Source: an uncultured Alphaproteobacteria bacterium (GTDB lineage: Bacteria > Pseudomonadota > Alphaproteobacteria > RF32 > CAG-239). Taken from it: a stretch of DNA of 20,485 bases. The position numbers and the translations under genes were made by a program. The notes under the pieces are model-generated. The model worked only from the letters and a program-made list of their open reading frames with translations. It was not told where the DNA came from and did not search any database. The stretch spans positions 1 through 20,485 of the forward strand of contig CAJUKS010000018.1 in the NCBI GenBank assembly GCA_910587405.1, in the 5' to 3' direction. Of this stretch, positions 1 through 8,099 are shown in pieces. The stretch's first letter is position 1. Each line of letters opens with the position of its first letter.

Positions 1-3000
1 TGGCAAAAGTCCACCAGTGGTTACGGTCATAACGGTAGTACAAACCGGCGAGATAACTGTCGATATCGATTTGCGATCCGACGGTCGAGTAGTGATGCTT
101 GCCGTCGCCGCTCATGTCGTAATTACCTTTACGATAGGACAGGAACAGGCCCAGCTTGTTGTTGAGATCATGCTGCAGGTCGCCCCCGGCTTCAATGCCC
201 CAGACGTCAGCATCAACATTGACCAACGCTTCGTTTTCCGAAGTCCGGTAAACCGCGTTCGCCCATAAGGTGTGATCGGCATCGGTACGAGTGATTTGTC
301 CGCTGACATTGCCGACCATGCCTTTGGTCTGCTCCAACGCTGCTGCCGGCAGGCCCTGATAGGCGATCACTTCCGGCGCCACTTTGCGATAATCAACCGA
401 TGGGGTCGGTTTGACCGGAATATCCGGCAGTTCCGGGGTCGGCGGCGTCGGAACGTCAGGGACTTCGGGGACATCAGGTTGTCCCGGTTTAACCGGTTTG
501 ACATTCTCATCCGGATTAACGACTTCACCCATGGTCAAAGCCCATTGATTTTGCTTTTCGCCGCTTTGTGTATGGGCAATTTCATACATATAAGGGCTGC
601 CGTAAACACGAAAGATAGAGAAAGAATCCGCATTACCGGCAGAGTCATTCTCCGATTGTGCAAACAAAACCGAACCTTTGCCGCGAATATCGGTCGGCGA
701 AGAAGAATAAACCACCAGTTTAGTCTGTCCCTCAACATCACCGTTAATATCCAAAACGTCGGCAGTCATGTTGTCGGGATCAATGTCAATATGCAGATAG
801 CTGTCATTTGACGCATAACCTTTTAACTTCACAGTTTCCGTATAACCGTTGGCAATATCAAAAGCAGCGTTATTCAACGACAAAGAGGTGACGGCATCCG
901 TTCCTTTTCCGGGCCTGAAAGCGCCTTTGCCGTCCCAGTTCAGTGCATTTTGATCCTGATGCTGATAAGCGTCAAAACGCAAAGTGGTTCCGCTCACGTT
1001 TACCTTACCTGCATGAATAATATCATTGTTCACGGCAACATATTGTTCACTTAAACCAAATTCGTCAAATGCGGCATCGCCTTTCAACACCATATCATAA
1101 GCTTTTGAATAATTTTGTTGCATGGAAACCGAAAAGCTGTCCAATCCCAAATTAAATTCTGAAGTGTCAATCGTGTCATTGATCGTAACGCTGCCGCCGC
1201 CGGTCGTATCAAATTCGATCGCATTATAATCATTGTTGAAATCAACCCCTATGATCATCTGCAACAAGCCGGTAAGTGTATCCGGCAATTGTACAACCGA
1301 AATGGCATTATATATTTTGCCGCGACTGTCAACGCTGTAATTGCCCGAGAAAAGAATATCCTTGTTCTGAGCCTGAATTTTAAAAGGAGCAAGGGCGTTG
1401 CTTTTCCCGTCATCCGAAACGGCATAACCCGGCAATGCAGCCATCGCGCCGCCGGTAGCAACGCCGTCGGTTGCCTGTACATAATTGCCGACAAAGCTTC
1501 CGTTAACCGTCAGACTGTAAGAAGAAGCTCCGGAACCGAACATCAGTCCCAGAACACCGAGATCGGCAATTGCACCGCCGGCAGCCACTGTTTTGGCTTC
1601 AACATAGTTATGCACAAAACTGCTGTTAAGCCGGTTTATCGGACTGATATTAAAAATGGCACCGCCGCCGCCGACCGTGTTGGATTTTGCATAGTTTCCG
1701 CTAAAATCGCCCTGAATACGGTCAATCGGTGAAATATTGATAATCGCGCCGCCCGCAATGCCCGGCATGCCTGTTTCCACCCCGTTGTCAATTGCGCCGT
1801 TATTATAAAAATTGCCGTTAATCGTACCGATTGACGAGTTAGGAGTATTTAATATAGCCCCGGCCAAGGGAGCCGTATTGCCGATAAAATTACCGGTAAT
1901 ATTGCCAAAATAAGCCTGATCGACACCGATAGCCCCGGCCATGGAACCGCTCTGGTTATTGATAAAATCTCCGGTAAGATCGTATATTGTACCATGATCA
2001 TTCCAGATTGCACCGCCGCGTCCGGTCGCCGAATTGCCGATAAAATCGCCTTTCAGACTGAATATGTCGGAGACGGCATAGATGGCACCGCCTTCTTGGG
2101 CATTATTATTAATAAACGAAGCTTGAATATTTCCGGCGTTGCCGTAAATGGCACCGCCGCGCCCATCAGCTGAATTATTGATAAAAACACCGTTGATTTG
2201 ATTAAACAAATCCCCTTCGGCAAAAGCATAACCCACTTTATAAACAGCACCGCCGTTGCCGCTTACCTGATTGCCGACAAACATTCCGTCAATCTTATCA
2301 ATACGCGCTGTGCCGTGAAAAGATAAATTATCAATCGCACCACCGTCGTAACCGGTATTATTGAAGAAATTGCCGCTGATACTGCCGATAATGGCTGTGT
2401 TATCTGCAGAGTTACCGTCCAGACCTTGGTTATCAGCCCGATTTACAATAGCGCTTTCCGTATTTTCAATAAAATTACCGCTGATACTGTCAATGACCGC
2501 TTCGGCGCGAAAACCAAAATTATAAACAGCACTGCCTTGATTGCGAATAAAATTACCGCTGATGTTTTTGATTTTTCCTTTGTTGAAAATAGCGCCGCCT
2601 TGGGGAAAAACAGTCAATTTTTCGCCGCTTTTATTAATTATTACGCTGTTGTCAATAAAATCAGAATTAATCTGACTAATCGTTCCGCTGTTATAAACGG
2701 CACCGCCTTGCAACATATAATGCCTATAAGTATCTTGCGTATTGGCAACATCTGCGGAAACTCGGTTATTGCTGAAAACCCGGTTATCAAGAGTATCATA
2801 ATCGCCGTCATTATAAAAAGCCGCACCGCCGGCTTTAATCGTTATAGAGGAGATTGTCCCTGCCGGATTTGTTACTTCCGTGTGCTGCGTTTTATCGGCA
2901 ACTGTTTCAAAGGAATCCGGCTGTTGATACGAAAACTGATAATAGCGAATATCATCATCAGATAACCTAAACGCTACAACGTTTTCTTTATCCTTATCGG

Positions 3001-3508
3001 CCGCGCTGACTTTCTTCCAGCTGATACGATCAAATTTTTGAGGTTCAACGGAATTGAAATTAAGTTTATAATACTGGGTAACAACTTCCCCTTTTTGATC
3101 GCCTTCCCTGATTGCAAAATCATAATCGTCAGCATTTGCTTTTTGATATGAAAAGACACTTGTTGGAGTGGACGCCGTGTCAAAACCATATTTTTTGCCG
3201 TCCAATTCAAACAGCCCATTCTCATTTTCTTTTAAGGTTCCGGCCAAAGCAACCAATAAATCTGCATATTCCCCATTCGGAACAAAATAGTAGATTTTGT
3301 CCCCCACCGTCACAACAGCGGCGCCTTCCGGAGGCAACTCGTTATTTATCAATTTGGTTAATTTGTACGTCTCATTGAGGGTTGGTAAAACAATTCCGGC
3401 TTCCGATTTCAAATTATCCAAAGTCGGGGTTAGAGAGGCGGCAATTGCAGGCGCACTCAAAAAAGTGGTCACCGTTAACGCAATTGCCGGAGATGTATGT
3501 TTAGTCAT
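1..3508 (-). CDS. Pmp-like autotransporter adhesin, C-terminus cut by window edge
   Basis: Reading the minus strand from the ATG at 3508 gives one open frame of 1169 codons to the window edge; the stop is missing. Residues 1-24 form a signal peptide ending AIAA. After about 200 non-repetitive residues comes a passenger, roughly residues 226-690, with about 15 units carrying GGA(I/V) followed by an FxxN tetrapeptide (FIDN, FIRN, FINN, FVGN). This pattern suggests a parallel beta-helix and is the hallmark of chlamydial Pmp proteins. A further non-repetitive part leads to a Pro/Val-rich linker near residues 993-1035. The rest resembles the start of an autotransporter barrel, about 130 residues, with alternating aromatic strands. 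The inferred route is Sec export, barrel insertion in the outer membrane and surface display, probably for adhesion. An AAGGA ribosome site precedes the start. The gene faces away from groEL. The family call is secure; the ligand is unknown. Confidence 0.93.
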   Translation of the reverse strand, partial: MTKHTSPAIALTVTTFLSAPAIAASLTPTLDNLKSEAGIVLPTLNETYKLTKLINNELPPEGAAVVTVGDKIYYFVPNGEYADLLVALAGTLKENENGLFELDGKKYGFDTASTPTSVFSYQKANADDYDFAIREGDQKGEVVTQYYKLNFNSVEPQKFDRISWKKVSAADKDKENVVAFRLSDDDIRYYQFSYQQPDSFETVADKTQHTEVTNPAGTISSITIKAGGAAFYNDGDYDTLDNRVFSNNRVSADVANTQDTYRHYMLQGGAVYNSGTISQINSDFIDNSVIINKSGEKLTVFPQGGAIFNKGKIKNISGNFIRNQGSAVYNFGFRAEAVIDSISGNFIENTESAIVNRADNQGLDGNSADNTAIIGSISGNFFNNTGYDGGAIDNLSFHGTARIDKIDGMFVGNQVSGNGGAVYKVGYAFAEGDLFNQINGVFINNSADGRGGAIYGNAGNIQASFINNNAQEGGAIYAVSDIFSLKGDFIGNSATGRGGAIWNDHGTIYDLTGDFINNQSGSMAGAIGVDQAYFGNITGNFIGNTAPLAGAILNTPNSSIGTINGNFYNNGAIDNGVETGMPGIAGGAIINISPIDRIQGDFSGNYAKSNTVGGGGAIFNISPINRLNSSFVHNYVEAKTVAAGGAIADLGVLGLMFGSGASSYSLTVNGSFVGNYVQATDGVATGGAMAALPGYAVSDDGKSNALAPFKIQAQNKDILFSGNYSVDSRGKIYNAISVVQLPDTLTGLLQMIIGVDFNNDYNAIEFDTTGGGSVTINDTIDTSEFNLGLDSFSVSMQQNYSKAYDMVLKGDAAFDEFGLSEQYVAVNNDIIHAGKVNVSGTTLRFDAYQHQDQNALNWDGKGAFRPGKGTDAVTSLSLNNAAFDIANGYTETVKLKGYASNDSYLHIDIDPDNMTADVLDINGDVEGQTKLVVYSSSPTDIRGKGSVLFAQSENDSAGNADSFSIFRVYGSPYMYEIAHTQSGEKQNQWALTMGEVVNPDENVKPVKPGQPDVPEVPDVPTPPTPELPDIPVKPTPSVDYRKVAPEVIAYQGLPAAALEQTKGMVGNVSGQITRTDADHTLWANAVYRTSENEALVNVDADVWGIEAGGDLQHDLNNKLGLFLSYRKGNYDMSGDGKHHYSTVGSQIDIDSYLAGLYYRYDRNHWWTFA
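1440..2835 (-). repeat. GGA(I/V) / FxxN passenger repeats inside the autotransporter
   Basis: The repeats lie in the autotransporter passenger. I count about 12 exact GGA(A/I/V/M) tetrapeptides plus several degenerate ones (GSAV, ESAI, AGAI), and about 15 FxxN tetrapeptides alternating with them. Unit length varies from about 20 to 45 residues. A typical unit reads GGAI, a turn, I.G.F, then xNN. The DNA is diverged between units, so these look like old duplications rather than recent slippage. Confidence 0.88.
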
Positions 3509-3537
3509 TTCTATACAATCCTTATCTAAATGCATTT

Positions 3538-3549
3538 AAACGATCGTTT
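3538..3549. promoter_or_regulatory. 12-bp perfect palindrome in the autotransporter leader
   Basis: The sequence AAACGATCGTTT is fully self-complementary and lies 30 bases upstream of the autotransporter start codon, followed on the plus strand by a T run. It could be an operator or part of a leader hairpin. No matching site was seen elsewhere, so a regulatory role is only a possibility. Confidence 0.3.
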
Positions 3550-3649
3550 TTTTGCTATGGCCGAACGCCGATACCGGATTTTAAATAAAATTGTTATTTT
3601 GTAATGATTTATGTTTGCTTTTTTATTAATCGTAAACTAGACTTAAGGC

Positions 3650-3711
3650 GTATCAAAAAAACGATCCTTTTTTTGATACGCTACAACCTCTCCCTTTTTC
3701 CTGTAAAAATG
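3650..3711 (-). repeat. 62-bp dispersed hairpin repeat, copy 1
   Basis: Read on the minus strand, this segment matches 20324-20385 on the plus strand at 58 of 62 positions. It has a conserved non-palindromic head (CATTTTTACAGG followed by AAAAAGGGAGAGG) and a hairpin tail. The hairpin arms, GCGTATC plus seven A and their complement, are 14 bp and perfect at 3648-3661 and 3668-3681, around a 6-base loop. The element lies between the groEL terminator and the autotransporter and points toward the autotransporter. It could be a small mobile or REP-like unit, or a terminator or regulatory RNA element. Confidence 0.8.
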
Positions 3712-3774
3712 CAACCAAAACAAAATGTCGTTGTCTTATAATGCCTTCAGCCTGATTGTGGGCCGCAGGGCACA

Positions 3775-3805
3775 AAAAATCCCCGTTTTATAAACGGGGA
3801 TTTTT
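3775..3805 (-). terminator. groESL intrinsic terminator
   Basis: A perfect 14-bp stem with a 3-base loop (left arm 3775-3788, right arm 3792-3805) has a TCCCCG core flanked by A and T runs. It lies just downstream of the groEL stop on the minus strand. The symmetric A/T flanks could let it work in both directions. Confidence 0.9.
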
Positions 3806-3826
3806 CAATCATTCGACTGCTTTCGG

Positions 3827-5476
3827 TTAGAAGCCCATGCCGCCCGGCATTCCGGCCGCACCGCCGGCACCGCCGCAATTGCAGTGGCCTTCTTTTTGCG
3901 GCGCTTCGGTAACCATCGATTCGGTGGTGATCAACAAACCGGCAACCGAGGCAGCATCCTGCAAAGCCGTACGGACAACTTTGGTCGGATCGACAATACC
4001 GGCTTTGATCATGTCGGTATATTCGCCGCTCTGCGCATTGTAACCATAGTTGGTATCCGTGCTTTCCATCAGCTTTCCGGCAACAACCGCACCGTCAACA
4101 CCGGCATTTTCGGCAATCTGACGAATCGGTGCCTGAATCGCCTTGCGAATAATGTCAATACCGACTTTCTGATCCTGGTTGGCCGGAGTCAGGGCATCCA
4201 GCGCCTTATACGAATACAGCAAAGCAACGCCGCCGCCGGCAACCACGCCTTCTTTAACCGCTGCGCGGGTTGCGTGCAAAGCATCGTCAATGCGGTCTTT
4301 CTTTTCCTTAACTTCCACTTCCGACGCACCGCCGACCTTGATAACCGCGACACCGCCGGAAATTTTGGCCAGACGTTCCTGCAGTTTTTCACGATCGTAA
4401 TCGGAAGAGGTTTCTTCAATCTGCTTGCGAATCTGTTCGGCGCGGGCGGCAATCAAATCTTTTTTGCCGTCGCCGTCAATAATGGTGGTATCGTCTTTGG
4501 TAACTTCCACTTTCTTGCAGCTTCCCAAATCGGCCAGAGTAATATTTTCCAGCTTCATGCCCAAATCTTCGGAAACGACCTGTCCGCCGGTCAAAATGGC
4601 AATGTCTTCCAACATCGCTTTACGGCGATCGCCGAAACCGGGCGCCTTAACCGCACAAACTTTGAGGCCGCCGCGAATACGGTTAACCACCAAAGTCGCC
4701 AAAGCCTCGCCTTCAATATCCTCGGCAATGATCAACAACGGACGCGAAGATTGAACGATCGATTCCAATACCGGGATCAGCGGTTGCAGGTTGCTCAATT
4801 TCTTGTCATAGAGCAAAATATACGGGTTATCAAATTCGCAGTTCATTTTTTCGGGGTTGGTAACAAAATAAGGAGACAGATAACCGCGGTCAAACTGCAT
4901 TCCTTCCACCACTTCAAGTTCGGTTTCCAGGCCTTTGGCATCTTCTACCGTAATCACGCCTTCGTTGCCGACTTTTTCCATTGCCCGGGCCAGATACTCG
5001 CCGATGGTACGGTCGCCGTTGGCGGAAATGGTGCCGACCTGAGCAATTTCTTCAGACGTTGTAATTGCCTGAGAACGCGATTTTACATCTTCGACCACAG
5101 CATCAACCGCCAGATCGATACCGCGTTTGAGATCCATCGGATTCATGCCGGCGGCAACTGCTTTGCAACCTTCATTGATGATCGCTTCGGCGAGAACCGT
5201 TGCGGTGGTGGTGCCGTCACCGGCCTTGTCGGCGGTTTTCTGAGCCACTTCTTTTACCAGTTGCGCGCCCATGTTTTCAAACTTGTCGGCCAATTCGATT
5301 TCTTTGGCAACCGAAACGCCGTCTTTGGTGATTTTCGGTGCGCCGTAAGATTTGTCAAGAATAACGTTCCGTCCTTTGGGACCGAGGGTTACTTTTACCG
5401 TTTTCGCGAGAACTTCGACGCCTTTGAGCATTTTGGAGCGTGCGTCGCTGCCGAACTTAATATCTTTTACTGCCAT
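3827..5476 (-). CDS. groEL: Chaperonin GroEL (60 kDa)
   Basis: GroEL is the large ATP-dependent chaperonin subunit. It forms a double seven-membered ring that folds non-native proteins in the cytoplasm with GroES. At 549 residues it is of normal family length. The ATP-site motifs TLGPKGR (about 30-36) and GDGTTTA (about 86-92) are present, as is the GGGVALL segment of the C-terminal equatorial domain. The C-terminus has the usual Gly/Met tail, GGMPGGMGF-like, but it is preceded by HCNC, which adds two cysteines. The gene starts 11 bases after groES, with an AAGGA ribosome site overlapping the groES stop. It is cotranscribed with groES and ends at the terminator at 3775-3805. The sequence resembles alphaproteobacterial GroEL. 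Confidence 0.99.
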   Translation of the reverse strand: MAVKDIKFGSDARSKMLKGVEVLAKTVKVTLGPKGRNVILDKSYGAPKITKDGVSVAKEIELADKFENMGAQLVKEVAQKTADKAGDGTTTATVLAEAIINEGCKAVAAGMNPMDLKRGIDLAVDAVVEDVKSRSQAITTSEEIAQVGTISANGDRTIGEYLARAMEKVGNEGVITVEDAKGLETELEVVEGMQFDRGYLSPYFVTNPEKMNCEFDNPYILLYDKKLSNLQPLIPVLESIVQSSRPLLIIAEDIEGEALATLVVNRIRGGLKVCAVKAPGFGDRRKAMLEDIAILTGGQVVSEDLGMKLENITLADLGSCKKVEVTKDDTTIIDGDGKKDLIAARAEQIRKQIEETSSDYDREKLQERLAKISGGVAVIKVGGASEVEVKEKKDRIDDALHATRAAVKEGVVAGGGVALLYSYKALDALTPANQDQKVGIDIIRKAIQAPIRQIAENAGVDGAVVAGKLMESTDTNYGYNAQSGEYTDMIKAGIVDPTKVVRTALQDAASVAGLLITTESMVTEAPQKEGHCNCGGAGGAAGMPGGMGF

Positions 5477-5487
5477 CGTTTTATTCC

Positions 5488-5778
5488 TTATTCCTCAATT
5501 ATGCCTAAAATTTCCGATTCTTTAATAATCAAACGGTCTTCGCCGTTCAATTTAACTTCGGTTCCCGACCACTTCGCAAACAACACCCGGTCACCGGCCT
5601 TAACCGACATCGGAATCAGTTTGCCGTCTTCGCTGCGGCCGCCGTTGCCGACAGCTTCGACAATGCCTTCCGACGGCTTTTCCTTGGCCGTATCCGGAAT
5701 AATAATACCGCCCGAGGTTTTGCTGACCTCGTCAACGCGCTTAACCAGTACTCGATCATACAATGGTACAAAATTCAT
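5488..5778 (-). CDS. groES: Co-chaperonin GroES (10 kDa)
   Basis: GroES is the heptameric lid that caps the GroEL chamber and times ATP-driven folding. The protein has 96 residues, the usual length. Near the N-terminus it has LYDRVLVKR, then the mobile loop with SGGIIIPD that contacts GroEL, and it ends with the ESEILGIIE strand. The ATG at 5778 follows an AAGGAG ribosome site. It is the first gene of a two-gene operon, and the sigma-32-like promoter upstream fits heat induction. Confidence 0.98.
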   Translation of the reverse strand: MNFVPLYDRVLVKRVDEVSKTSGGIIIPDTAKEKPSEGIVEAVGNGGRSEDGKLIPMSVKAGDRVLFAKWSGTEVKLNGEDRLIIKESEILGIIEE

Positions 5779-5813
5779 AGCCTTTAACTCCTTTTATATA
5801 CAAAATTTCTATA

Positions 5814-5846
5814 CTTTAATTAGGGATTAGATTTTTCAAAGTCAAG
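5814..5846 (-). promoter_or_regulatory. Probable sigma-32 (heat-shock) promoter of groESL
   Basis: On the minus strand, CTTGAC (5841-5846) is followed after 18 bases from CTTG by CCTAATTAAAG. This resembles the alphaproteobacterial RpoH pattern CTTG-N17/18-CYTATNTNNG. The same TTGACT lacks a good sigma-70 minus-10 at 17 bases. No CIRCE inverted repeat (TTAGCACTC and its partner) is present, so HrcA control is not indicated. Confidence 0.6.
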
Positions 5847-5865
5847 CAAACGCGCCTATTTTTTT

Positions 5866-5898
5866 AAAATAAAAATGCCGGGAAGCGATTCCCCGGCA
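5866..5898 (-). terminator. Terminator of the channel-gene transcript
   Basis: TGCCGGG (5876-5882) pairs with CCCGGCA (5892-5898) around a 9-base loop. On the minus strand it is followed by a T-rich tract. It lies 26 bases past the channel stop and separates that transcript from groESL. Confidence 0.85.
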
Positions 5899-5923
5899 CT
5901 TTCTTTCGATTTTTGCCGTTTTT

Positions 5924-6637
5924 TCAAAGGTTGGAAGTAATTTTGAATTCTTTGTGCACCATCACCGAAATGACACTCAGCAAGAAGCTGACCACCATCA
6001 GAAAAGCAATCATCACAAACGAAAGGAAAAAGATCCACGCATAGGGATAAACGCTCATCACCGGGCGGGCAATGCCGCTGATCCAGCCGTCAAGGGTAAA
6101 GGTCTGAATCAGAGCAAACATCGCCGACGCCAAATCGGCAAACTCGACAAACACGTCGCCAAACAAACAAACCGCCATAATCGCAAACACGTACATAAAC
6201 ACGCCCAATACCACGCTCATCGCGGCAAAGTTGGGCAGAATCATCAAAAAGATGTTGATGATGTTTTTCATTTGTTTAAAACGATTGATATAACGCAACA
6301 GCCGGAACAGACGGAAAGTCCGCAACACAATCAGATAACTGGCAAACGGCAGCGACGAAATCGTAATTACCAGCAAATCAAAAACGTTCCATCCCGATTT
6401 GAAAAAGCGCGGCCCGTAAGCATACATTTTGATCAGCATTTCGACAATGAAAATTGCCATGCACAAGCGGTCAAGCAAGAACAGAATCATCGCAAACGAC
6501 GGATCGCTGAACCCGACCGTCAACAGTCCCAGCACCACCGAGTCCATACAGATTAAAAACATGATCAGATAGTCAAAATTTTTATCTTCCACTACCTTTT
6601 TGGCTTTGCGCCGTTCTTCGGTAATATTCATCACCAT
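5924..6637 (-). CDS. Bacterial voltage-gated cation channel (NaChBac/NavAb-like)
   Basis: This inner-membrane protein of 237 residues has the six-segment layout of single-domain bacterial sodium channels. S1 is near 22-44, S2 near 52-74 and S3 contains WNVFDLLVI (83-91). S4 has arginines at 106, 109, 112 and 115, spaced every three residues as in a voltage sensor. S5 is near 134-160, the pore near 171-190 and S6 near 199-229. The selectivity filter reads TLDGW (181-185) where NavAb and NaChBac have TLESW, so the field-strength Glu is Asp. Four subunits should form one channel. The C-terminal coiled coil common in the family is nearly absent. The start follows a GAGGGGG ribosome site. The gene lies 21 bases after the prepilin peptidase and may share its transcript. 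The family is confident; the ion selectivity is not known. Confidence 0.88.
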   Translation of the reverse strand: MVMNITEERRKAKKVVEDKNFDYLIMFLICMDSVVLGLLTVGFSDPSFAMILFLLDRLCMAIFIVEMLIKMYAYGPRFFKSGWNVFDLLVITISSLPFASYLIVLRTFRLFRLLRYINRFKQMKNIINIFLMILPNFAAMSVVLGVFMYVFAIMAVCLFGDVFVEFADLASAMFALIQTFTLDGWISGIARPVMSVYPYAWIFFLSFVMIAFLMVVSFLLSVISVMVHKEFKITSNL

Positions 6638-6658
6638 TTCAGCCCCCTCGTTTTTCAG

Positions 6659-7330
6659 TTAAAAAAACAACAAAATAATAATTGCCGATACCGCCAGCGC
6701 CGGTCCGAAAGCGCCGGCCCTTTCCCGCCGCAGCGCCGCATAAATTCCGAAAACCGCACAGGACAGCAAAATCGTATATATCACGTTTTCGACTCCCAGC
6801 CAGGCGCCGATTGCCGACAGCAGTTTAATATCGCCGAAGCCGAAAGCTTCGCTGCTGCGCCACAACATCAGCAACGTGGCCGTCACCGGCAGAACATAAC
6901 CGGCCAGGGCCGCCAACGCACTCTCCTGCGGCGACAGGGCCGTTCCGGCAAATGCCGCAAACATAAATCCGCAAATCAGTAACGGAATCGTCAAGACATC
7001 CGGCAAAATCAAGGTCTTAAAATCGACTTCCGCCAACAACAGCAACACCCAGACAAAACCCAGATACCATCCGATACCGGTTTCGCCAAAGCGGTAAACC
7101 GCCGCCGCGCTCAGTGCCGCCGTAATGACTGCACAAAACACCGACCGGACCAGATAACGTTTCTTAAGTTGCTTATAGCGGGTACTGAATTTTACCTTGC
7201 GCGTGGTTTTGACCGGCTTGATCAGATTATACAGGGCATAGGTGGGCGCAGACGGCATACTCTTCGCGAACCGTCTCGCCATATAAGGAATTAACAATCC
7301 CACCACAAATCCCGTCAATGCATAAATCAT
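6659..7330 (-). CDS. Type IV prepilin peptidase (A24 family), short form
   Basis: This is a polytopic inner-membrane aspartic protease predicted to remove the leader peptide from type IV pilin-like or type II secretion pseudopilin precursors. The two catalytic aspartates are visible: Asp103 in EVDFKTLILPD and Asp167 in the GxGD-type motif GFGD (164-167). The end has GPALAVSAI, typical of the family. At 223 residues it lacks the zinc-binding cytoplasmic domain that carries methylation activity in classical PilD. The N-terminal GLLIPYMARR segment still resembles the PilD start. No pilin or secretion genes are nearby, so the substrate lies elsewhere. The ribosome site is weak. The gene sits between gloB and the channel gene with no terminator seen. 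Confidence 0.85.
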   Translation of the reverse strand: MIYALTGFVVGLLIPYMARRFAKSMPSAPTYALYNLIKPVKTTRKVKFSTRYKQLKKRYLVRSVFCAVITAALSAAAVYRFGETGIGWYLGFVWVLLLLAEVDFKTLILPDVLTIPLLICGFMFAAFAGTALSPQESALAALAGYVLPVTATLLMLWRSSEAFGFGDIKLLSAIGAWLGVENVIYTILLSCAVFGIYAALRRERAGAFGPALAVSAIIILLFF

Positions 7331-7394
7331 AAATTTTCGCCGTCAATCAAAAAGTTACTGTCAGGATTGTAGCTCACTAATCGCTAATAAAAGA

Positions 7395-8099
7395 TTAAGA
7401 TGCCATAATTTGATAAAATTCCGCCAGATTGCAGGGAGCCAGATAAGGATTGCATATTTTTTCCTCGCCCAACGCGATCGGCGCTACCGGCAACCCGGCC
7501 GACAGCCTTTCGCGCGCCCGGGCGGCGTAACGGTCTTCCGCCGGGCCGAACAGTTCCTGCAATCCGTACGGCGTGTATTCGTGACCGGGATAAAACATTA
7601 CATCATCCGGCAGTCTTTTGATTTTTTGCAGACTGCCGTACATTTGCTCGACCGTTCCTTCAAACAAACCGCCGATCGAAAGGTTGAACAGGACGTCGCC
7701 GGTAAACAGCGCCTTGTCTTTTTCAAAATACCACAAAATATGACCGATTGTATGGCCGTCGGCGCGGATAATTTCGGCTTCCGATTCGCCCAGCTTAAAA
7801 ACGTCGCCGTCTTCCACTCCGATATCGGCGCCGGGAATCCGATGCAAATCGGCCGCCCCGACCACAATTTTGGCGCCGTATTTCTCTTTCAGTTCCAAAT
7901 TGCCTTCCACATGATCAAAGTGATGATGGGTATTGAAAATATAAGCGGGACGTATGTTTTGTCGCTCGCATTCGGCGATAACCGGCGCGGCTTCCGAAGG
8001 ATCCAACACCGCCGAAATTCCCGTAGCTTTGTCGGTTAAGAGATAGGCATAATTATCCATTGTGCCGGCACGGCATAAAATCGGGGTAATTTTCAGCAT
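7395..8099 (-). CDS. gloB: Hydroxyacylglutathione hydrolase (glyoxalase II)
   Basis: This cytoplasmic metallo-beta-lactamase-fold thioesterase hydrolyses S-lactoylglutathione to lactate and glutathione, the second step of methylglyoxal detoxification. The metal motif THHHFDH lies at residues 57-63, followed by the GHTIGH histidine, the TGDVLF aspartate and the PGHEYT histidine. The C-terminal part ends with an NPYLAPC segment, similar to the substrate-binding domain of GloB. I chose the ATG at 8099 (234 residues): its A and T bases overlap the upstream TAA as TAATG, suggesting translational coupling. An in-frame ATG at 8114 would add five residues (MEEKV). It is the last gene of the overlapping murJ cluster. 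A broader glyoxalase-II-like hydrolase is the main alternative. Confidence 0.88.
   Translation of the reverse strand: MLKITPILCRAGTMDNYAYLLTDKATGISAVLDPSEAAPVIAECERQNIRPAYIFNTHHHFDHVEGNLELKEKYGAKIVVGAADLHRIPGADIGVEDGDVFKLGESEAEIIRADGHTIGHILWYFEKDKALFTGDVLFNLSIGGLFEGTVEQMYGSLQKIKRLPDDVMFYPGHEYTPYGLQELFGPAEDRYAARARERLSAGLPVAPIALGEEKICNPYLAPCNLAEFYQIMAS

Noticed and set aside
272..2965. Several plus-strand frames of 147-179 residues (272-811, 1289-1732, 2426-2965)
   Set aside because: They are antisense to the repetitive passenger of the autotransporter, and their sequence follows that repeat structure. The minus frame is open throughout.
3648..3681. The hairpin of repeat copy 1 as merely a second groEL terminator
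   Set aside because: A complete terminator already lies at 3775-3805, and the conserved non-palindromic head shared with 20324-20385 is not explained by termination.
3884..5830. A 648-residue open frame on the plus strand, antisense to groEL and groES
   Set aside because: It mirrors the codon pattern of groEL, has a composition rich in Phe, Asn and Arg with no recognisable domain, and no ribosome site. GroEL on the other strand is certain.
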